Assembly: GCA_003532555.1 (NCBI GenBank)
Contig: DOEU01000081.1
Span: 1-7,685, forward strand
Reading direction: 5' to 3'
Length of the DNA: 7,685 bases
From: Verrucomicrobiota bacterium
Lineage (GTDB): Bacteria; Verrucomicrobiota; Kiritimatiellia; Kiritimatiellales; Pontiellaceae
In this document: positions 1 to 5,098 of the stretch, one piece after another
Numbering within the stretch: position 1 is the stretch's first letter
How the letters are laid out: each line of letters begins with the position of its first letter
Notes under the pieces: model-generated
Database searches by the model: none
What the model was told of the DNA's origin: nothing
What the model saw: only the letters and a program-made list of their open reading frames with translations
Made by a program: the position numbers and the translations under genes

Positions 1-66
1 GCACGCTTGGAAAGCGTGTGTGCGCTTAATCGCGTACCGAGGGTTCGAATCCCTCTCTCTCCGCCA
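1..66 (+). tRNA. tRNA-Ser (anticodon GGA), 5' end cut by window edge
   Basis: The window opens inside a class II tRNA. The anticodon stem is 2-6 paired with 14-18, and its 7-base loop (7-13) has GGA at 9-11, which reads UCC and UCU serine codons. The long variable arm, typical of serine tRNA, folds as 20-25 with 32-37 (one G-U pair) around a 6-base loop. The T stem is 39-43 with 51-55 and the loop 44-50 is TTCGAAT. The 3' acceptor strand is 56-62, the discriminator base is G (63), as expected for serine, and CCA is encoded at 64-66. The 5' acceptor strand and D arm lie outside the window. The next gene starts 25 bases downstream on the same strand. Confidence 0.95.
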
Positions 67-77
67 TTATTCTTTAA

Positions 78-83
78 AGGGAG
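78..83 (+). promoter_or_regulatory. Shine-Dalgarno site for the rhodanese gene
   Basis: AGGGAG lies 8 bases before the ATG at 92, a good match and spacing for ribosome binding. It sets the rhodanese start and shows that the 25-base gap after the tRNA is mostly a translation initiation region, with little room for a separate promoter. Confidence 0.7.
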
Positions 84-91
84 TTTAGCCG

Positions 92-400
92 ATGATTGAT
101 CCATCTTGGGAAGTAGATGTTCCATCCGTTCTAGCGATGGAGTCGGTTCGAATGATCGATATTCGAACGGATAACGAAGTTGCATGCGCTCCATTGGTGG
201 GTGCGTATGAACATATTCCCATGGATCGCTTGCTCAATGAGCCCGAGATGATCAAGTCTGGTGAGGTTACTATTCTTGTTTGTGCGGCTGGCATACGATC
301 CGGCATGGCAACAGAATGGTTTCGGAAACAGGGTGTGGATACGGTTTACTCTCTATTGGGCGGACAGCCTGTTTGGAATCAAATTAATTCCATGAATTAA
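92..400 (+). CDS. Single-domain rhodanese-like sulfurtransferase
   Basis: This 102-residue protein has the length of stand-alone rhodanese domains of the GlpE/PspE kind. Visible hallmarks are a DIR motif at residues 23-25 (the usual DVR), the active-site loop CAAGIRS at 64-70 with catalytic Cys64 and Arg69 (the CX4R loop), and a C-terminal LLGGQPVW at 88-95, matching the typical LxGGxxxW. The cysteine would carry a persulfide sulfur and pass it to an acceptor; the acceptor cannot be read from the sequence. There is no signal peptide, so it should act in the cytoplasm. ATG at 92 is chosen for its strong Shine-Dalgarno site. It follows tRNA-Ser by 25 bases and may be cotranscribed with it. A role in tRNA thiolation is possible but is only inference from position. 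The family assignment is firm; the physiological role is unknown. Confidence 0.9.
   Translation: MIDPSWEVDVPSVLAMESVRMIDIRTDNEVACAPLVGAYEHIPMDRLLNEPEMIKSGEVTILVCAAGIRSGMATEWFRKQGVDTVYSLLGGQPVWNQINSMN
146..168 (+). repeat. 8-bp inverted repeat inside the rhodanese gene
   Basis: GTTCGAAT at 146-153 is exactly repeated in inverted form at 161-168, around a 7-base spacer (GATCGAT). In mRNA it could form an 8-bp hairpin about 55 bases after the start codon. The same 8-mer occurs in the T arm of the tRNA just upstream (43-50). The repeat itself is certain; a function is not shown. Confidence 0.5.
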
Positions 401-445
401 GTAAACAGAGCATTGACGCTACTCTGTTCCTAGAGATATGTTTAC
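401..445 (+). repeat. Nested, mutually exclusive inverted repeats after the rhodanese stop
   Basis: Directly after the rhodanese stop, AACAGAG (404-410) pairs perfectly with CTCTGTT (422-428) around an 11-base loop. The overlapping GTAAAC (401-406) can instead pair with GTTTAC (440-445). Because the left arms overlap, the full stems compete. No T-run follows the inner stem, so it is not a standard intrinsic terminator. The promoter-like TTGACG sits in the inner loop, so the structure could also be an operator for the downstream gene. Both functional readings are inference. Confidence 0.45.
413..442 (+). promoter_or_regulatory. Candidate sigma70-type promoter for the exported-protein gene
   Basis: TTGACG (413-418, five of six to TTGACA) is followed after 18 bases by TATGTT (437-442, four of six to TATAAT). 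Transcription would begin about 7 bases after the -10 box, at or next to the ATG at 449. That would make the mRNA leaderless or nearly so, in keeping with the lack of a Shine-Dalgarno sequence before 449. The -35 lies in the loop of the inverted repeat around it. Prediction by eye only. Confidence 0.4.
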
Positions 446-448
446 CAA

Positions 449-1288
449 ATGCATAAAGTTTTTATCTTTATTATTCAGCTGCTGGTTGTTTCGATTTGTT
501 GCAAAGCTGCGGAAGAGACGCTCGACGAGCGTAAGAAGCGGATTATGAGAAAATATGCACCTATGAAAACCATCATTATGCAGAGTAATATGGAAGTGGT
601 AAGTGTGTCCAATGAGGATGAACGTGTGATTGCCTCTGAAATTATGCAGGTGGAAGATTTGCAATTTGAACGAGAAGAGCCTAGACAGAGGATTAGTCCG
701 CCCATAGTTCGCTCAAACTCACAACTAAATCAGTCGAATTGGTTGCGTGATTCGGAAGAGATAGATCTTGAAGAAAACATTGATTTACAAGGAGGTTACG
801 GGACTATATTTGGTGTTCCTGATGAGAAGACTGAGCGTAAAGCTTCTCGTGAACATATCTATCAATCTCGTCAACGGGGACCGCGGAAAGATATATTTGG
901 CTTTAACGCTCCTGAAGAGGGGGCTTCAGACGACAGAGGCTTTTCAAGAGGTTCTTACATAGGAGCACAAGAGGTATCACGCGCTCAATGGGGAGCTCCC
1001 ATCGAGCAGCAGTCCTTTTTAGAGCGATCGGCTTATCTATCGCCCCATACAAGAGAGCGGACAAGCCAGTATGGTCAAAGTGAAAAAGATCCACGCATCC
1101 GATCGATCGATCGGACGCCCTCCACCGAGTTGTTTAACCGTCCAGTCTTTATGAAACCTTTGTCGCAATCCACAGAAACCTTTTCCCGGCCTCAAGCAGA
1201 TTTTACACCTCGTGTACAAATTCAGCGGAATAATGCAGGCAATAATAATCGTGATTTAGAGCTATTTATTGAGCAAAATAAACGTTAA
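449..1288 (+). CDS. Unrecognised secreted or periplasmic low-complexity protein
   Basis: I do not recognise this 279-residue protein. It starts with a signal peptide: a basic residue (Lys3), a hydrophobic core at about residues 4-16, and a likely signal peptidase I site after Ala20 (Cys18 and Ala20 at -3 and -1). The Cys17-Cys18 pair lacks a good lipobox. A charged, helix-prone stretch follows (21-60). From about residue 75 the chain is rich in Arg, Glu, Gln, Ser, Asn and Pro, with few hydrophobic runs, and looks largely disordered. Near the end there is a short internal repeat, STELFNRP and STETFSRP. No catalytic motif or later membrane segment is visible. The ATG at 449 has no Shine-Dalgarno sequence but is the only start that keeps the signal peptide. 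Its stop overlaps the stop of the convergent lipoprotein gene. It is probably a real gene, because the frame is long and begins with a coherent signal peptide. Confidence 0.75.
   Translation: MHKVFIFIIQLLVVSICCKAAEETLDERKKRIMRKYAPMKTIIMQSNMEVVSVSNEDERVIASEIMQVEDLQFEREEPRQRISPPIVRSNSQLNQSNWLRDSEEIDLEENIDLQGGYGTIFGVPDEKTERKASREHIYQSRQRGPRKDIFGFNAPEEGASDDRGFSRGSYIGAQEVSRAQWGAPIEQQSFLERSAYLSPHTRERTSQYGQSEKDPRIRSIDRTPSTELFNRPVFMKPLSQSTETFSRPQADFTPRVQIQRNNAGNNNRDLELFIEQNKR
1098..1115. repeat. Perfect 18-bp palindrome with three tandem GATC sites
   Basis: TCCGATCGATCGATCGGA reads the same on both strands and contains three back-to-back GATC tetranucleotides (1101-1112). It lies inside the exported-protein gene, across codons for Arg-Ser-Ile-Asp-Arg. 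It could be a protein-binding or methylation site, or chance. Only the symmetry is shown. Confidence 0.5.
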
Positions 1289-1620
1289 TGCCGCTCTTGA
1301 TAATTGATCAGAGTGTTGTCCACAAAGATCAATTCGTAGTGGTTTTGCTTAATAGACATATTCGGCTGTAGATAAGAGTGCAATAAGTGGGGCTTTCCCA
1401 AGTTGGGAAATTCGGATTGCAGTTTGATAGGTTCGATATAGGAATAAACAAAGACCATAGCGGCTTCTCGGGAGACGATCGATGTAGGCTCCCCGATCTT
1501 CTCTTTAACTTGTTCTGAACTCATTCCCGCGGAGAGTTCCGATAGAAGCCATGGTTTAAAAACCGTTTGACAGCCATTTAATAGCAGCAATAAACCAAGT
1601 CCGAATAATGATTTTATCAT
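1285..1620 (-). CDS. BamE/SmpA/OmlA-like outer-membrane lipoprotein
   Basis: This 111-residue protein has a lipoprotein signal peptide: Lys3, a leucine-rich core (about 5-14), and a lipobox LNGC with the lipidated cysteine at residue 17. Gln18 after the cysteine fits outer-membrane rather than inner-membrane retention by the usual Lol rule. The segment LSAGMSSEQVKEKIGEPTSI (residues 30-49) matches the first conserved motif of the BamE/SmpA/OmlA fold (GM..eqV...lG.P). The end, YELIFVDNTLINY (about 95-107), resembles its closing strands. Length is close to that of E. coli BamE (about 113). BamE is an accessory subunit of the outer-membrane beta-barrel assembly machine. Whether this protein is a true BamE or another small lipoprotein of the same fold cannot be settled here, so no gene symbol is given. 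It lies 36 bases after ftsH on the same strand and has no clear Shine-Dalgarno site. Confidence 0.75.
   Translation of the reverse strand: MIKSLFGLGLLLLLNGCQTVFKPWLLSELSAGMSSEQVKEKIGEPTSIVSREAAMVFVYSYIEPIKLQSEFPNLGKPHLLHSYLQPNMSIKQNHYELIFVDNTLINYQERH
1292..1315 (+). other. Hairpin just after the exported-protein stop, possible transcript end
   Basis: Four bases beyond the stop at 1288, bases 1292-1296 and 1298-1301 can pair with 1307-1315 (nine pairs, one bulged T at 1297, one G-T pair) around a 5-base loop. Only a weak T-containing stretch follows, so it is at best a poor intrinsic terminator for the plus-strand gene. It lies inside the end of the convergent lipoprotein gene. The fold is seen; the role is a guess. 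Confidence 0.2.
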
Positions 1621-1656
1621 TAAGTTATTTTAAAGACTGAATATAGAAATGCAATT

Positions 1657-3678
1657 TTAAGAAACGGCTATTCCGCTGGAGTCGTCATCTGTAGCATCTT
1701 CTTCATTGGAACAAGTTGAAGCATCCTCCTCCTCATCCACTTCTGGCGTTTCCGCAACCAGCGTTTCTTCGGGCGGCGGTTCGACGGGTTCAGGCAGAGT
1801 TCCATATTTTAAAATATGGGCTACTTCTTCCGCATCTAAAACTTCTTTTTCTATCAAAATTTCAGAAAGATCAATCAGTTCTTTTTTGCGCTCGACCAAC
1901 AAGTTCATGCAGGTGTCGTATGATTCGACTAGAATCCGTTGGACCTCTTCATCGATTAAGTTAGCGGTGGTTTCACTGTGATCTTGTGATCCGGTCATGC
2001 CTTGGCCCATGAAGATCGGCTCTTGGCTGCTGCTTAGATTTTGAGGCCCCACTTTTTTACTCATGCCATATTCACAGACCATGGCTCGAGCGATTGCTGT
2101 TGAGCGTTCAATATCGTTGTACGCACCGGTGGTGATATCTCCAAAAATAAGCTCTTCAGCTGCCCGACCGCCCATGAAGGCAACGAGATCAGCCTCTAGC
2201 TTTTTCTGTGATTGTGTATATCGATCTTTTGTTGGCAATTGCATGGTTGCACCTAGCGCGCGCCCACGAGGGATGATGGTCACTTTATGAATGGGTTCAC
2301 ATTCTTCCATGTAGTGCATGGCGATTGCATGACCGGCTTCATGGTAAGCAGTTAATTTTTTCTCATCATCATCCAGAGCATGGCTCCGTCGTTCACGACC
2401 CCAAATCACTTTATCACGAGCTTCCTCTAAATCTTGCTGTTCAACAAAATCAGCCTGACGACGAGAAGCAAGTAGTGCGGCTTCATTCACTAGGTTGGCA
2501 AGGTCGGCTCCTGAAAAGCCGGGGGTTCCTCGGGCGGTTTTTTCGAGTTCTACCTGATCTGAAAGACGGATGTTGCGAACATGAATGTTGAGAATTTGTT
2601 CGCGCCCTTTCAGGCTTGGTAGATCGACCGTTACCTGCCGGTCAAAACGACCCGGACGAAGAAGGGCTTGGTCAAGTACATCGGGCCGGTTGGTGGCTGC
2701 GATGATGATGATACCTTCTTGTGTATCGAACCCATCCATTTCAACAAGAAGAGCGTTTAAAGTTTGTTCGCGTTCGTCATGACCTCCACCGATCCCGCTG
2801 AAGCGACTTCTGCCGACTGCATCGATTTCGTCAATAAAGATAATACAAGGAGCATTCTTTTTTCCTTGTTCAAACATATCGCGAACACGCGAGGCTCCGA
2901 TCCCCACAAACATTTCGACAAAATCGGACCCACTAATCGTAAAAAATGGGACATCGGCTTCACCGGCCACGGCTTTTGCAAGTAATGTTTTCCCTGTTCC
3001 AGGAGGACCGCAGAGTAGCACGCCTTTTGGCATTTTTCCGCCAAGCTTCTGAAATTGTTTTGGATCTTTAAGGAACTCAACCACTTCAAGTAACTCTTCT
3101 TTGGCTTCGTCGACACCTGCGACTTGCGAGAAGGTAATTTTATTTTTATCGTGGGTAAGTAGTTTTGCGCGACTTTTTCCAAAGCTCATAGCTCCTCGGC
3201 CAGAATTTTTCATTTGTCGGATAAAGAAAAAGTAAATTAAACCAAATATCAGGAGGAAGGGAATGAGGTTAGCTAAGATAGAGACCATTAAGGTACGAGG
3301 TCTTTTAACAGTTACCTGAACGCTGTTCTCTTCTAGCATCTCCATCAGCTTATCGGTCAGTATTATTTCGGTTCGGAAGCGAGTTGAGCCGGCAGCATTT
3401 ATATCCTTGGATTCACCTAGAATGTGGTGATTCCCTGCTCCATCATGTGCGACATCGACTTTAGAAACGCGTCCGCTTTTAACTAACTTAACAAAATCGG
3501 AGTAATCGATCTCTCCATTGTTTTTTGATGAGTCTGAAAAAAGATACATAGCGGTAAGAAAGACTGCCATTAATAGGAAGGATATAGCCATGCCCCTAGC
3601 AGGCATCGGAGGAGGCCCTTTACGAGGTGTAATGGGCTTTTCTTTTTTAGATGAATCAGATTTTTTCTTTGTTGTCAT
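1657..3678 (-). CDS. ftsH: ATP-dependent zinc metalloprotease FtsH
   Basis: FtsH is a membrane-anchored hexameric AAA+ protease that extracts and degrades unassembled or damaged membrane proteins and some cytoplasmic regulators. The 673 residues show the full order: a Lys/Pro-rich cytoplasmic leader (1-28), transmembrane segment 1 (about 30-48), a periplasmic domain (about 50-128), transmembrane segment 2 (about 130-153), and the AAA+ module. The AAA+ module has Walker A GPPGTGKT (224-231), pore loop FVG (257-259), Walker B ending FIDE (281-284), and a second region of homology with ATNRPD and RPGRFDR (328-347). The protease domain has zinc site HEAGH (446-450) and a probable third ligand Asp522 in TTGAYNDIE. 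All catalytic residues are present. The last 45 or so residues form a Pro/Glu-rich and then Asp/Glu-rich tail. The start is supported by a GAGGA site. It follows tilS by 63 bases. Confidence 0.98.
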   Translation of the reverse strand: MTTKKKSDSSKKEKPITPRKGPPPMPARGMAISFLLMAVFLTAMYLFSDSSKNNGEIDYSDFVKLVKSGRVSKVDVAHDGAGNHHILGESKDINAAGSTRFRTEIILTDKLMEMLEENSVQVTVKRPRTLMVSILANLIPFLLIFGLIYFFFIRQMKNSGRGAMSFGKSRAKLLTHDKNKITFSQVAGVDEAKEELLEVVEFLKDPKQFQKLGGKMPKGVLLCGPPGTGKTLLAKAVAGEADVPFFTISGSDFVEMFVGIGASRVRDMFEQGKKNAPCIIFIDEIDAVGRSRFSGIGGGHDEREQTLNALLVEMDGFDTQEGIIIIAATNRPDVLDQALLRPGRFDRQVTVDLPSLKGREQILNIHVRNIRLSDQVELEKTARGTPGFSGADLANLVNEAALLASRRQADFVEQQDLEEARDKVIWGRERRSHALDDDEKKLTAYHEAGHAIAMHYMEECEPIHKVTIIPRGRALGATMQLPTKDRYTQSQKKLEADLVAFMGGRAAEELIFGDITTGAYNDIERSTAIARAMVCEYGMSKKVGPQNLSSSQEPIFMGQGMTGSQDHSETTANLIDEEVQRILVESYDTCMNLLVERKKELIDLSEILIEKEVLDAEEVAHILKYGTLPEPVEPPPEETLVAETPEVDEEEDASTCSNEEDATDDDSSGIAVS
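1802..1819. repeat. Perfect 18-bp AT-rich palindrome inside ftsH
   Basis: CCATATTTTAAAATATGG is perfectly self-complementary and lies in the ftsH codons for His-Ile-Leu-Lys-Tyr-Gly (residues 621-626), at the boundary between the conserved protease domain and the acidic tail. No T-run follows on the coding strand, so it does not look like a terminator. Function unknown. Confidence 0.5.
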
Positions 3679-3682
3679 AATT

Positions 3683-3687
3683 TCCTC
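3683..3687 (-). promoter_or_regulatory. Shine-Dalgarno site for ftsH
   Basis: On the minus strand GAGGA lies 4 bases before the ftsH ATG (3678), in the context GAGGAAATTATG. Spacing is a little short but it fixes this ATG as the start. It is the clearest ribosome binding site in the minus-strand cluster. Confidence 0.65.
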
Positions 3688-3713
3688 AATGAAAAGGTCG
3701 GTAAAATTATCAT

Positions 3714-3731
3714 TGCCCTTACGAAAAGGCA
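3714..3731 (-). other. Hairpin in the tilS-ftsH gap
   Basis: On the minus strand, TGCCTTT pairs with AAGGGCA around a 4-base loop (TCGT), giving seven pairs including one G-U. It starts 10 bases after the tilS stop. A modest ATTTTA stretch follows several bases later, not directly, so it is a weak candidate for a partial terminator. It could equally be an mRNA stability element between tilS and ftsH. The fold is by eye only. Confidence 0.3.
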
Positions 3732-3741
3732 GTAAGTTTAA

Positions 3742-5043
3742 TTAGGTTTCTACGTGTTGAGAAAGAGTAAGGTGAAGGGCTGTTTCGTGAGGAGCGGAGA
3801 TTTTCCAGTCGGATGCAATGCAGTAGCCCGGTACCCAAATAATTTCATTTTCACAACAGACGACGGGAATAAAGGCGCGTTGAGAGGCGGGGATTTTTTG
3901 GTCTACCAAGATGTCTTGTAGTCTACGGTGCCCTTTCATTCCAAGGGGTTGAAAAAGATCACCCGGTTGAGCGGAGCGAACGCGGAGGGTTCGTTGAGCT
4001 AGCTTCTCACTTGAAATGGAGGCGGTTGCGGGAAGAACGCCTGGACCTTTCCCATGGTCTTTCCCCCAACCTACTCCGATTGCTTCTTTGAGCGTCCATG
4101 TCGGAGGAGTGATGGAGGCTTCGCGCTCAATTAAACTGGGAACGCCATAAGCGATCTCTACTTGATATTGATGATTAATATCGCATCGGCGTGATCCGTC
4201 GGGTTGATTAATTGCTTCAACGACTTGTTCGCAGACGTCGAAGGAGAGCTCACTAATCTGTTGTTCGTGCAGCCAGTATCGGATCCATCGGCGTTGCAAA
4301 CAAAGGGGAGCGATAGCGATATTCGTCGCTTCATATTGCATGGCGGCTTGGTCGAGCCAGAAATCTTCGTCTTGAAATACTTTCATCGTTCGCAGCAGGG
4401 TTTCAGTTACATTAGGATTAAGCTCATTTTTGAGCAGTGGAAGGAATTGATGCCGGATTTGGTTTCGTTGAAATGCGGGATTTGTATTGCTCGCATCTTC
4501 CCGCCACGTTAAAGCGTTTTGTTCAAGCCACTGCACGAGTTGTTCTTTTTGCAGGTGCAAGAGCGGACGTAAAAGGGTTAATCCATTGATTATTTGAAGT
4601 GGTTGCATCCCGCTAAGTCCGCTGCGTGCTGCCCCACGCACAAGGCGTAGAAGGAAGGTTTCCACTTGATCATTGGCATGGTGTCCGAGAGCGATCGGAG
4701 CAGGGGGAAGAGATGAGAAAAATGAATGTCGGGCTTTTCTACCTGCCATTTCGATAGAAATCGAGTGTGTAGATGCAAGATCGGAAACATCGGTTTGCTG
4801 GGTGGTGATGGGAAGTTGAAGCGTTTGAGCTAGTATTTCGACAAATCGTTGATCTTTCTCGGATTCATCACCTCGTAAAAGATGATTAAGATGAATCACA
4901 TGACAGTTGTACCCTAAACCATGGAGTAAGTTTAGTAGTGCTACTGAATCGGAACCGCCTGAAACCGCAACATAAATAAAACTTGATCTTGGAATGTTGA
5001 TTTCATTTAAAACGGAAACAATAGATTTTAAGATTTTTTCCAT
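3742..5043 (-). CDS. tilS: tRNA(Ile)-lysidine synthase TilS
   Basis: TilS uses ATP and lysine to turn the wobble cytidine (C34) of the CAU-anticodon isoleucine tRNA into lysidine, so that it reads AUA and is charged with isoleucine; it acts in the cytoplasm. The 433-residue protein has the N-type ATP pyrophosphatase loop SGGSDS (28-33). The characteristic HLNHLLRG segment (51-58) follows, then GHHANDQVETFLLRLVRGA (120-138), the family's key signature. A central linker region leads to a C-terminal TilS domain at about 350-415, with LRVRSAQPGDLFQPLG and GHRRLQDILVDQKIP conserved. Length is near that of E. coli TilS (about 430). No Shine-Dalgarno site is visible before the ATG at 5043, but no better start exists and the ATP loop sits at a normal distance. 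It lies 55 bases after secA and 63 before ftsH, probably in one operon. Confidence 0.97.
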   Translation of the reverse strand: MEKILKSIVSVLNEINIPRSSFIYVAVSGGSDSVALLNLLHGLGYNCHVIHLNHLLRGDESEKDQRFVEILAQTLQLPITTQQTDVSDLASTHSISIEMAGRKARHSFFSSLPPAPIALGHHANDQVETFLLRLVRGAARSGLSGMQPLQIINGLTLLRPLLHLQKEQLVQWLEQNALTWREDASNTNPAFQRNQIRHQFLPLLKNELNPNVTETLLRTMKVFQDEDFWLDQAAMQYEATNIAIAPLCLQRRWIRYWLHEQQISELSFDVCEQVVEAINQPDGSRRCDINHQYQVEIAYGVPSLIEREASITPPTWTLKEAIGVGWGKDHGKGPGVLPATASISSEKLAQRTLRVRSAQPGDLFQPLGMKGHRRLQDILVDQKIPASQRAFIPVVCCENEIIWVPGYCIASDWKISAPHETALHLTLSQHVET

Positions 5044-5098
5044 AAACTATTCAGCTTTAATATAGGCATCTTTTAGAATTGAATATCCATTAGTCTAT

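Noticed and set aside
496..511. Cys-Cys of the 449-1288 protein as a lipoprotein site
   Set aside because: The residues before the cysteines (Val-Ser-Ile) do not fit the lipobox, which needs a small residue just before Cys. Signal peptidase I cleavage after Ala20 fits better.
1099..1114. Possible HIP1-type (GCGATCGC) highly iterated palindrome as in cyanobacteria
   Set aside because: The core here is CGATCG without the flanking G and C of HIP1, and the gene content does not suggest a cyanobacterium.
2757..3182. 141-codon open frame on the minus strand inside ftsH
   Set aside because: It overlaps the highly conserved AAA+ region of ftsH in another frame, with no family resemblance. A shadow frame.
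3679..3741. Separate promoter for ftsH in the tilS-ftsH gap
   Set aside because: GATAAT is -10-like on the minus strand, but nothing resembling TTGACA lies 16-18 bases upstream. Not strong enough to list.
4204..4512. 102-codon plus-strand frame opposite tilS
   Set aside because: Antisense shadow of tilS with no recognisable features.
5044..5098. Separate promoter for tilS in the secA-tilS gap
   Set aside because: A TATATT-like -10 is present, but no -35 element sits at proper spacing, and the short gap favours readthrough from secA.
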